Of a DNA stretch of 64,000 nt, positions 47,973 to 58,474 are shown in pieces (positions within the stretch are counted from its first letter, which is position 1; each line of letters starts with the position of its first letter). The notes under the pieces were generated by a model, which saw nothing but the letters and a program-made list of their open reading frames with translations, had not been told where the DNA came from and ran no database searches. The stretch comes from Pseudoscleropodium purum (Eukaryota > Streptophyta > Bryopsida > Hypnales > Brachytheciaceae), in assembly GCA_963969395.1 (NCBI GenBank), contig OZ017804.1, positions 2,170,001 through 2,234,000 on the forward strand, read 5' to 3'. The position numbers and the translations under genes were made by a program.

Positions 47973-48488
47973 CTTCACTTGTAGTGGCCTAGCAATGATG
48001 ACTTGGAGATTGTGAAGAGGAGGTTTGAAGATGTGTGGGGTATACCACAAATTTGCAATGCCATTGATTGCACTCATGTAGAAATTGAATTGCCAATTAA
48101 TGTAAGATCTATGGATTTTTATGATAAAGATCATGATTATAGTTATGTAATTCAAGCAATTGTGGATTCAAAGATGCAATTTTTGGATGTATTTGGTGGA
48201 TTTCCAGGTGTGCATAAATACTACTCATTGTGGAGGATCATTTATGCACACTTAGAAATCTAGCAAATACATCCAAAAATTGCATCTTCAAATCTACAAT
48301 TGCTTAAACTACATAATTGTAATCATAATCTTTATCTTAGAAATCTATAGATCTTGAATTAATTGGCAATTCAACTTCTATAGGAGTGCAATCAATAGCA
48401 TTGCAAACTTGTAGTATACCCCACAAATCTTCAAACTTCCTCTTCACAATCTTTAAGACATCATTGCTAGGCCACTATAAGTGATGTT
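47973..48488. repeat. ~250-bp-arm inverted duplication of a Harbinger fragment
   Basis: 47973-48219 pairs with 48240-48488 (about 85-90% by eye) around a 20-base loop, 48220-48239. Pairing includes GTGGCCTAGCAATGATG, GATTGTGAAGAGGA, GCAATTTTTGGATGTATTT and GTGTGCATAAAT. If transcribed it would form a long hairpin RNA. Confidence 0.9.
48003..48263 (+). pseudogene. Harbinger transposase core fragment (left hairpin arm)
   Basis: The open frame reads VKRRFEDVWGIPQICNAIDC, THVEIELP, later VIQAIVDSKMQFLDVFGGFP. AIDCTH carries the first catalytic aspartate of the DDE_Tnp_4 (PIF/Harbinger) nuclease and the FLDVFGGFPG block surrounds the second. The third catalytic residue is absent because the sequence turns into its own inverted copy. 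It is a fragment in both directions and cannot be active. Confidence 0.75.
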
Positions 48489-48930
48489 GGACCCATTAAA
48501 GCATGGTTGTTATAAATCTCTTTATAGATTTGAAAATTGTTATTGGAAACACTCCAAACAATTTTGATATGCTAGGTTGAGAGTCATTGGTAGCCAATTT
48601 ATGCAATGACATGGCAATTTGTTTGTTAACATCCAATTTTCAACCCTGAAAACCTTGGCACAATGGAGGTGGTTTGTGATGCATATCATTAGCTCACAAC
48701 TCACATAAATAATTGAAAGTCCTTATAGAAATTCTAAACATTTTGCAAAATCTTTTAGGATGATTGTGCATTACTTGGTCATGGTGTCATGAAGTTTGAG
48801 ATTTGTCCAAAAAAGCATGGGGCTCCAATAAATGTTTGTGAAAGAACTAGATATGCCAATGACCAAGAAACTTCAATTCCATCACCCAATCCAATCACAA
48901 TATCTAAATGAAAGTGATTTCCCAACAACA
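48240..48930 (-). pseudogene. Harbinger transposase, N-terminal and core part, many stops
   Basis: Reading the minus strand from about 48930 gives, with interruptions, FRISIRTFNYLCEL, then KQIAMSLHKLATNDSQPSIS, KLFGVFPITIFKSIKRFI, then the core VKRKFEDLWGILQVCNAIDC and VELPINSRSIDF, ending QFLDVFARFL. This is the usual order of a PIF/Harbinger transposase: helix-turn-helix-like region, then DDE core. Stops within the core (for example after SIDF) show decay. It is more complete than the left arm, so it is probably the source of the inverted duplication. Confidence 0.7.
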
Positions 48931-50380
48931 ATTGCCTTATAGATTAAGAAAAATACCACTATTGCTTTAGCGAATTCACTACATTCTACAATCTTCAAAG
49001 TAATTTAGAACCCATCCCTCAATATTATTTATTTAAAAAAAAGAATCCTAACATATTTCTTCACCATCCTATATCCTATTCTCCATACAGTACAATACAA
49101 ATGCCTTCACCATTACCTTTATATATAATTTTAATTTACTAAGTAAAATAAAAGCAATTGACAAACTTAAAAGCTAACGTAAAAATGAATTTAAAAATAA
49201 CTACCAATAGACCTTTGAGTTGCTAAATTCCCATTATGGAACTCATATAAAAATGCATAAATGGGTCACCACAAGAAACATTGGGTAGCATTTTGGTAAA
49301 AAGTATATTTTTGCCGCAAAGTGTGAGTTCTATATGTACTATGAATTCTACGTAGTGGAACATTTCAATTGTTGATTGGAAAAATTGATGGATAAAAATA
49401 CTATTGAACTACTTACGATTACTAAAATAGTACTATAGAGGAAAAAAGATAGATTGTTACAAAAAAATAAAAACAATGAGGTATAAATTAATAATAAATA
49501 GAAAACCATAAACACAAAAAAATGAAAATTTTCTTATTTGAGTGGACTCATAGTGATCAAATTTCACCAAAAAAAAAAAAGTTGATATATATTCAATGTT
49601 CACAAATTGCTCGTGGAAAGGAGCCCTATTTGAATGGACCTCAAGGATATAAAATAATATATTTATAAATGCCCCTTGGTAGGTATATGCCCACCTAATA
49701 TGAAAATAAACTACCAAAATTTCAACCCTATATCATTCAATTTGGGTACTCCAAACATAGTGAAAACCCTTGAATTACAAAGTGTGATAAATTAACAAAA
49801 TTAAATTTTAAAGACAAAAATAATTTTTAATTTCTAAAATATAAAGTATCTAGATACCATCAAATTAGACATCTCTAATAAAAATTTCAAGTTCTTAGGA
49901 CGTGGGATTCAAAAGTTATACTAGAAGACAATAACATCACTCTAATTGTGACACAAATAAAACCAATGTTTCTTGCAATGACCCTTATGTCTATTTTTAA
50001 CTAGTACATAGCCCACATCACAACAATGGTAAAGGGACCACAAATGCAAGGATCTTGGTTTATATACCATAGTCTCAATTATGTCTTGAGGTTGTAACTT
50101 GAAAACCATCAAAAGACATACAATCTTTTCTTCTTTCATAGAGGAAGTAATGCATTAAATTGTAATAACCTCAACACAAAAGACAAGAATTTTTTCTCCC
50201 TCCATTAAACTATCTCACTCAAGAGTGATGAACCATCATTCCTTGGTAAAGCAACAATTGTAACAAAAATTGATGCACTAAACCACAAATCTAATATTCC
50301 AACACTACAATTATCCATCGTAATATTTTAATGGTGACTCTAATGAGGAAAAATCAAAAGAAATGACGCTAGAAACTATC

Positions 50381-50418
<38 letters not shown>

Positions 50419-51739
50419 CATTCTAATAGTATTAGTCCATTCAAAATTAATACATATTCGATGTAATGAAAAATCTAACATCTCAATCATTGTTTATTAG
50501 ATCAATGAGAGTACAAGTTTTAGTAATTGACTTGAACATGCAAAACTAAGATCAAGAGGTACAAGAGGGAGAGGTTCAATGTGTGTCTGGGTTGCACCTT
50601 TGTTAGTGAACCATGATTAAATTATGAATTGTTTATCCTTTGTGCATCCTACCAAGAGAGGTTTGAAACTATAGTACCAACTTATACAAATCAACATCTC
50701 CTATGTGAAACATCCAAATAAAAATGGAAAAGCAAGTCAAAAAGGTGTTTTGAATTAGGGGCTTTAGTTGACCATTGGAACTTCATGCCATGGTAAAGAT
50801 TGTGGGATTGAACTCCCTTAATTTAGCCACAATTTGGAACTATCCCTATCAAAATTCAATAGTGCTATAAATGAACATGCCTCCAAGACTGGCACTAGTG
50901 GAAGAACCTCGAAATCCACTCTTCAATGATGTGAAATCCTTAACTTGACCTTCATCCTTCAACCTTTAGGCAAGATCACAAAATTTTAGCCATAGAATAA
51001 ATGGATGTGCCTGTGTTGTCTTCTAAATAAGCAAAAATACTTCTCATTAGATAACTTTTTTTTTATGAATTGGAATGGTTTGAAAATTATTGCTTTGAAA
51101 GTTACACCCCAAATACTAATCCTCAAGAAATTTCATTAATAAATACTTATTATTTTACAAGTGGTGGCCTAATAAAAAAGACCATGTTGTCAAAAAAGGT
51201 TGTTTGGTCTTCTAGGGGTTAACAAGAACTCCAATCAATGTAATGGTAAGTGAAGCCAAACAAAAGGCCAATTTAAAAAAGATATACAATTATGAAAAAA
51301 AAAACATGCCCAGTGGGAGACCGTATTTTTGGTCTCACTCAAAGAGTGATGCCAAAATGTTGTTCAAATTCAATCATGAAAAAAGAAGTCTTTGATCACA
51401 TCAACTCATGGTTGCCAAGATTGAGAACATCTCATGAAGTACAAACAAATAATTTGATGGATACCACAACCATTAACAACCCATCCAATATATGAGCTCT
51501 ACCATCTTTTAGAATATATTGTACTTTTGAATTCTTTTTAAATATTGATATCCTTCATTAAATTTTTTTACTAAAGTGTTATGTAATATTTAAAACCACT
51601 CTCTAAAATATACAATTGACTTCTAAGGGAATTAATAAAAAACCCTTTTCATTTGAGTGCTTTCTAATGATACTACAATGTATCATGTGTTGAAGGTCAA
51701 AACAAGGGGGGCATAATGCATTGGAGTATGGTGATGATA
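48931..51739. other. AT-rich intergenic DNA; AT microsatellite 50386-50414
   Basis: No gene recognised. It contains a 29-base (AT)n run at 50386-50414. It may be the interior of a decayed Harbinger element given the flanking transposase and partner remnants. Confidence 0.4.
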
Positions 51740-52010
51740 GTAAAGACAATATAGTAGAAATTGAGTTTGAATTTAATATTGTGAAAAGAAGGAGGACATT
51801 GCCCTACTCTTTAGAAGTTCTATAGGAAGCACTTGTCTCGATCGAATAGAAAAATGCTTGTAGAAGTTCTTGATAGAACTCAAGATAGGGACAATGCAAA
51901 ACATAGAGAACTTGTAGACATGGAGACAGAAAATAGAGGCTAAAAAAGAAACCTCTCAAGATTTTTTGGGGGCTCTTCAATCTATTGCAAATGCAACAAT
52001 AATACTATAG
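51740..52010 (+). pseudogene. Possible remnant of the Harbinger MYB-like partner protein
   Basis: Fragments in two frames read VLDRTQDRDNAKHRELVDME and EAKKETSQDFLGALQSIANA. A charged coiled coil ending in a FLxxLQSIANAL-like motif is typical of the C-terminus of the trihelix/MYB-like protein encoded next to PIF/Harbinger transposases. Stops and a frameshift separate the pieces, and the DNA-binding part is not seen. Weak call based on style and on the Harbinger fragment 3 kb away. Confidence 0.35.
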
Positions 52011-52238
52011 TTCGGTAATCCCTTGTACTATAATTTCTATACCCATTGTTATATAAAATATATTACTGGATGTTTTTGTACAATATATGTTGGTAATAAT
52101 TTTTTTTTTAATTTTTTCTTAGAGATTAAATTTTATGAATTTACCATATTCAAATTTGGTCTTATTCCTCTTATATTGTAAAATTTTGTACCAATCTTTC
52201 AATTTTAAATACTAAACATAGAAATTTTGATTTGAACA

Positions 52239-52451
52239 CTATAAGGAACTTGTGTTTTATATGATGAGCCTTAATTTTTTTTAACACATTTTAGGTGATA
52301 TCTAATGCAACAACTCATGTTTTTATATCAACATTGATGTTACATTTAACATTTTTGTTGACATAAAAACATGGATTTGTTGCATTGACCATCACTAAAA
52401 ATGCTTGAAAAAAAATTAGGGCTCATCAAGTAAAACATAGGGTTCTTATAG
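52239..52451. mobile_element. 213-bp near-perfect hairpin (foldback MITE-like)
   Basis: The arms of ~100 bases, from CTATAAGGAAC at 52239 to GTTCTTATAG ending at 52451, pair through GATGAGCCxTAATTTTTTTT, TAATGCAACAA and CATGTTTTTAT. The loop is short, near 52345. No target duplication is evident. It could be a foldback element or a young hairpin-RNA locus. Confidence 0.8.
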
Positions 52452-53944
52452 TTGAAGGAACCAAATCTCCATTATTTGGTACAACTCCATTCTATTAAAA
52501 TTATTATTGTATCTTTTTTCTTCATAAAAATATGATTTTAGAATATGAATAATATAATATAATATTTTAATTAATATATAGTAATGACATTGTATATAAA
52601 AATTAAAAATTTGTGTCAATTATGTCCATGATCTTGGTCATTTAGACAACCTTACACAATCATTACTTGGTGTAAAAAAGTAGTAGGAGATGTTTATATA
52701 ATTAAAGATTTTTTACAAATCCTCATTTGAAGATTTGTTCAATGACTCACATGCATTCATTTCTTGTAAAAAAATGAAGTCATTAGAAAATCACACAATA
52801 AAACTCCTTCCCATCAAAACTAAACCTCCATCCTTCAAAAGGACAAGAGTCAAGTTTTTAGGATCCCATTGTAGTCCAAAAATTTGTCTTTTTGTAAAAA
52901 TTGCTCTTCTCCAATTGACACTTGAGGTCCTCCATATCTACATTTCACAAAATTCTTTGTTGGAGGTTGGAAGAGATGCATCAAACCAACACCCATCTCA
53001 AATTCAAGCTCTAATAAGCTCAATGGAAATGTGCTTTAACCATTGATTCTCCCTAATTGTTGCAAGCAATAAACATTCAAGTGATAAATCTTGATTACCC
53101 AATTCTATTATTTTTTCCCTAAAGGACCAATGTGTTTAGAAGCCCAAATTTGTTTCAAAATTGTTGTGCCCAAAGCAAGGTTGAAATCTTCATCAATATT
53201 TTTTTTAATCAAGTCCAATAGTAGATTTTTTTAGTTAATTTGTTCAAGTATATTGTCCTAAAATTTTAGAATGAATATTTATAGTTTAGATTTTGCCTAC
53301 CTTACATACATCCAAGCTTAATTGTGTAGGGGTTCAAAATCTAGGGAATGGTCAAATCATCTATTGTATTGTATTTCAAATGACTTGTAATATAGAGTAA
53401 TATGGAATATAAATTTATATACAATTTTACAACTTATACATTAATATCCTAATTCTTCACTCTTAATCCCAAAGATAATAATTTTGATTCCCATACATTA
53501 CAATTGCTATGGAGTCATGAGTGCAATCTCAATTTTGTTTGATAGGGCTCATCTTTTAGATAAATTGTCCAGAAGAAATGACAGTTTGTCATGCATGTGC
53601 ACTAAATGACATGATTAATGTATAAACTTATAAATAGAACATATATGTAAATATTTATGCCATGTTCCTTATTTATTGGTGATAGTTCTTATTGTTGACA
53701 ATTTGTTCCAATAACTATTTACTAGTCTAATTGGTAATTAGGACGCAAATTTAAAATTGTCCTAGTCCTACAACAAATTGTCCTTATTTAATGCACAACA
53801 GGATGTACAATGCAATCTCTTTTAGGAAATGTAGCTACACAAGCTACAACAATTTGTCTTATTCCAAATTCAATGAACAGTTTCTACCATTTAGGATTGT
53901 TATAAACCTTGGCTGTATAACATTCTTAACAATTTCTTTACCAA
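52452..53944. other. No recognised gene
   Basis: AT-rich. A 103-codon plus frame (52735-53046) is open but has no motif. Confidence 0.4.
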
Positions 53945-54107
53945 CACTACAAGAAAACAAGGGTATAAAGGACTTGACCATAATGAATATAGGCACAACA
54001 ATGATTCAAAAATAATAGAAAAATGACTACTTGTAATCATTTTATAGTCATTGTTGTACTTATAGTCATTGAGGTCAAGTTGTTCATACCTTTGTTTTTT
54101 TATAGTG
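53945..54107. mobile_element. CACTA-type MITE, 163 bp
   Basis: The left end CACTACAAGAAAACAAGGG is the standard plant CACTA terminus. The right end, inverted, is CACTATAAAAAAACAAAGG. CAA flanks both sides (53942-53944, 54108-54110), the 3-bp duplication expected. The arms pair over nearly the whole element (ACTTGACC, AATGA, ACAACAATGA), so it is also a hairpin. Confidence 0.9.
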
Positions 54108-54691
54108 CAAATTCTTTAAGTGTGATATTTTCAATTCAATTGACAATTTGTTTGAAAACTTACACTTATCAATTCCTGCAATTACATTATCTTATTCTAG
54201 CTTCCCTAATCAAACCAACATTTATTTAATTGAGTTATTAATCCAACAATTTGTCTTACAAATTAAACACAACTAGGTCGATTTGACATAAGCTACTCTA
54301 TGGTGCATACTTAAAATCTTTCAAACTCTTAGTCTAGTCTTATTAACAATAAATTCCTTATATTATACAAATGGATCTAAGTATGGACAATTTGACACTT
54401 CTAGTATAATCTCTTAAGACAATTACATCAATAAATTTGACAACTTGAGAAATTCAAGACATCATACTATTGGTGGGTTCTATATATTATTTGTGCACAA
54501 GAGATGCACATTTCTTCTATAAAATTCAAGTCCAATTTCCTTTAATTAATTTGACTTTGTACAATAATTTTTAAAATTATAATATTAAAAAATTATTACA
54601 AATGGATAATAACTAATCTTAAAGCATGTTGTGGAAACACCTACAAGACAATTTGCCTATTTATAGGTGATTTGGCTTTTTAGTATTTTAA

Positions 54692-55331
54692 TTCCTAAAT
54701 GCCCAAGGCTTGTTTTGAGTTTCTTGGAATTTGCATTAAATTGAACAAAATGCCAACATTTTGATAAGTTGTATCAATTTTTTTTGAATTGTAACCCTAT
54801 AAATTCAAACTAAACATGTTGATATTTCATAGAAAACACAACATTATCAGTGATGGAGTGAAAGATTATAATGTTTGACCATGAGGGTGTTAAAACTGCA
54901 AAAGTAAGGTGAAGTCTTTCAATTCTCTTTTCACAAGTCAAATCTAAAAATTTGGTGACCAAAAAAATATGAGGTTAAAGGATCGAACATGTATAACCCT
55001 AATCAATTTATGAATTCTTAAAATCTACTCTACAATTTTTTTAAATGAATTTTGAATGTGATTTTTTCTTCAAGATCTAGTGTATCTGAGGCTCATTTCC
55101 AAGAGCTTTCAATACTACGGGAAGTCAAGATTGCAATAGGTACCCTTGCACAAAATCTTGAATAAAATAATTATTGTCATTTATTTTCAAGATCAGATTT
55201 TTGACACTAAAACTAGACTTCAAGAAGAACTTTTCAGAAATTTAAAATACTAAAAATAGCCACTTGATTAGGTTTTATTTAACTTCAAAGTTTTGCAAAT
55301 ATCAAATTTTGATGCCTTGGGCAATTAGGGG
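54692..55331 (-). mobile_element. TTAA element, CCCCTAAATGCC family, 640 bp
   Basis: TTAA at 54688-54691 and 55332-55335. Ends TTCCTAAATGCCCAAGGC and, inverted, CCCCTAATTGCCCAAGGC. The body is the 62692-63266 sequence in the opposite orientation (CTAATCAATTTATGAATT, CAAGATCTAGTGTAT, GCACAAAATCTTGAAT). No coding capacity. Confidence 0.85.
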
Positions 55332-56330
55332 TTAACAATTCATTTCCAATCACATAAAACAACTTGATTGAATCACAAGTATTATGTGTTAACTTAAAAC
55401 AACACAAACATATAGATGCAATCATTGCATCTTTCTAAAAATAAACTCATCTTCAATCAATTTGATCAAGTAAAGAAATTTTTCTTGTACAATACTTGCA
55501 CCCACCAACATTCCTTGGTCTACTCAAGCATGATTTGCTATAGTCTTTATAATTTATCTTTGAACCATTTTGCTTTTCAAAAGTTAATAAAATAGGAGGT
55601 TCTTAAAGTGTTCAAGCTCTAAAATAGCCCACCTTTTGAAATGTATACTATTTGTACATGTTGGTTTTTTGTTGTATTAACAATGTACAAATTGCCTACA
55701 TTTGAGGAGGTGGACGATTTTAGAGCCCCATGTCATTTCAACTTCAAAAATTCCTAACTAATTCCACAAAGCTTCAAAATATATAAAACAACTTGGATTA
55801 GATGCCAATTTTATTTTTCTTTCAATTGAAATTTACTAAGAAATCCATTTCAAGAAGTTTCACCTCTCCAAATTGAGTTTTTTCAGCTCTGAAATGGATA
55901 CTTTATATATTTCATAATTTTTGCATTGTACCTCCTTTGTGGTACAACTAAGATAAAGCATTAATTGCCTCTTTTGAATGCATAGGTAACAAACTATGCA
56001 CTCAGAACTCCAATTTGGTTTTCATTTTAATTTCATTTAACCCCTTCCCCTCCCCCCCTTTCATTTAAATAAATTTCTTTTAAAAAGATTTACCCTCCTA
56101 CCCCTTTGAAATTTCTAGGTGGAGGCGGGACTGGCAATTGGTATGGGATATACCCCATATCCTTTATTGTATATGTACCTCGTATCTCATATCTATATTT
56201 GTATTCATAACATATCTATATCCGTATCTGTACCATATCCATATTCAAAATCAATGACATGGAGGAAGATTAAATAAATAAATGAAGGATTGTCAAATTT
56301 TTAAGCCAGGAGAGGAAAGAAATGGAGTGC

Positions 56331-57059
56331 ATAGTGGACCTCATACCTCAGTACTTTTTGTTGTTATGATAGTGTAGTTATTAGGCACTCAAGGTGTATA
56401 GTCACACTTTGTGTCATTATACACTCCCCTCATCAATTTTTATTTAAATTTTTTTATTTTACCACCCCCACCTATCATTTAGAATTTGATTAAAATTTTT
56501 TTATCTCACCCCCTCTCACCCCCACCTCCTCTTGTAATCTTCAGAATCAAAGTTCTTGACAAACAATATGGGACAATTGATCCCGTATCCAATTTTGTAT
56601 CCGTATTCAGTATCCTTATTCAATATCCATATTTAGTACACGTATTTAGTATGCATATCCAATACCCGTATTCAGTACCCGTATTCAATACCCATATTCA
56701 GTATCCATATTTAGTACACGTATTTAGTATGCATATCCAATACCCGTATTCAGTACCCATATTCAATATCCGTATTCAATATACGTATTTAATACTTATA
56801 TCTAGTACCCGTACCCATATTCGTATTTGTATTCAGTATTTGTATTTTATATTTGAACGGCTCAGATTAAATTTCACAAGATCAACATCTTGTGATTTTT
56901 TGAGAAATCAACGTCAATTTTGAAGGTAAACATTTTTTTTCAAAAAAATCAATGGCTCACAAATTTTTTGAGAGAGGAGGGGGGGAACTAATGGGAAATT
57001 GGGGTGGCAGGTGAGTTTCAGTGTATAGTGGACCTCATACCTCAGTACTTTTTGTTGTT
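56331..57059 (+). repeat. Exact 35-bp direct repeat flanking the 12-bp repeat block
   Basis: 56331-56365 and 57025-57059 are identical (ATAGTGGACCTCATACCTCA then GTACTTTTTGTTGTT). They read CIVDLIPQYFLL in one frame. The pair is separated by 659 bases. Confidence 0.9.
56580..56860 (+). repeat. Degenerate 12-bp tandem array
   Basis: Variants of CGTATTCAGTAC / CATATTCAATAT are repeated for about 280 bases, with a larger identical stretch (TCCATATTTAGTACACGTAT, TTAGTATGCATATCCAATAC) occurring twice 72 bases apart. The 145-codon frame through it (56486-56923) is a product of the period being a multiple of three, not evidence of a gene. A related shorter block is at 56140-56250. Confidence 0.85.
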
Positions 57060-57651
57060 CTATTTTTCCACATCGGTCAATCGGTGCATTGATGGAGAAA
57101 GCTCTGAGTTTGTTGAAAGACTTGTTAAATCAACTGAAAGGGATAAACCTTTATCAATGGTGATGGAAAAAAGTATGAAGAATATTTTATGCCTGCTGCT
57201 GCCCGTCCTCTTGTTAGTATCATCTATTTCTACCACCAAAAATAGACTCACTGTAGTACAATGATTCAGGGTCATTGCAAAATTGTCAAAAGCTTGCAAT
57301 GAATCTGATCTTAACTTTTTGTTAAAAGAAACAAGCAGGTACAATAGGTGAGGTTCGGTCTTTGGAGTACTTGCTTGTTTTTGGAGCCTTTTCAGAGCTG
57401 ATTGCATTTGGGGGAAGCTAAACTCCTTGAAACAATTTTCAATATATTTTAGTAGGAAGAAATAATGGAATTGGCATCAAACCCAAGTTGTTTCACATTT
57501 TTTAGACTTTCTTAGAATTAGTTACAAAATTTTGAAGTTGAAATGTAGCTATCATTGAAAGCAAGCACCTCTTGAAATGTACATTGTTGGTACATTGAAG
57601 AAAGAAAATGTTGCTATGTCTTAGTGGTTGCTTATAGAGCATCCTATCTTA

Positions 57652-58474
57652 AGGCGAATTTACACTAGAGTTCAAGATCAAGAATTCATGGGTTCAAGAA
57701 CCCCCCATTTTGGACTCAAGAAACTCCTTATTGAACCCCAAAAGCTCATTAACAAAATTTGCTAGAAATTGGACTTGGACCCAAATGTAAACAACTCGGG
57801 TCTAATTTTGTTGTTTGTAAAAAATATGTAAAATAATAATTTTTAATTAAAAATAATAATAATGTTAAAAACTTTCAAAACTTTCAAATTATTATTAAAA
57901 TATAATTTAAAAAATAATTTCCAATCTAAATTTCAATTTGGTGTTGTAAGAGTATATATATATATATAATAGTTTTTCAATAAAATAATTTTTTTTTAAA
58001 AACCAATAACAAAACTATTAAAATTATTTACTTATAAAAATATTATTTTAATAAAAAATTAATTTCCAATTGATGTGACTACAAGACTGCCACATGAGCC
58101 CACATCAGATTTAGTATTAGTTAATATTAATAATAAAATTTAAAATATTTTATTTTATTTTATATTTATTCATTAAATTTATTAATTTTCATTAATTCAC
58201 AGCTTTGTTTAGGCCAGAAATTGCATCTAATGCGAATTAGACCCACAATAGGAAATTGGTTCTACAAAATTGGTGCTCTTTTTTGAGGCCCTTGAGACCA
58301 AGCCTAGGTTCAAAAATTTTCCTCCAAATCTATGCCACGAGGGTGCCATGTCATTTCAGTGAATTTCGGACCAAACCCTAGTGTAAACACTTTGGATCCA
58401 ATTTCCAACTCTTAACCAATAGGAATGCTCGATTTCAGAGTTTCTTGGACTTGGACCCTAATGTAAATCTGTCC
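57652..58474. mobile_element. 823-bp element with TTA duplications
   Basis: The left end AGGCGAATTTACACTAGAG and the inverted right end GGACAGATTTACATTAGGG match at equal offset, both followed by TCCAAG/TTCAAG. TTA flanks both sides (57649-57651 and 58475-58477), as for PIF/Harbinger. Internal direct repeats resemble the termini (CCCAAATGTAAACAACTCGG near 57778, CCCTAGTGTAAACACTTTGG near 58376). Interior AT-rich, non-coding. Confidence 0.7.

Larger units (their letters stand above)
55600..57650. mobile_element. 2-kb element with ~290-bp terminal inverted repeats
   Basis: About 55600-55910 is the inverted partner of about 57400-57650: AATGTAC, CATTTCAACTTCAAAA, TAACTAATTC, CAACTTGG, GATGCCAATT, TTTCAAG, CAGCTCTGAAA. 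A solo copy of this terminal repeat is at 11758-11965. The interior holds the 12-bp repeat block and a 35-bp direct repeat. No transposase is visible. Confidence 0.75.

Noticed and set aside
50386..50414. (AT)n microsatellite
   Set aside because: Ordinary simple repeat in AT-rich DNA.
51205..51235. TTCTAGGGGTTAAC resembling a TTAA element end
   Set aside because: No homologous body on either side and no partner end.
56486..56923. 145-codon frame rich in Tyr, Pro, Val and Ile repeats
   Set aside because: It is open only because the 12-bp tandem repeat has a period divisible by three; no start context, homology or splice evidence.
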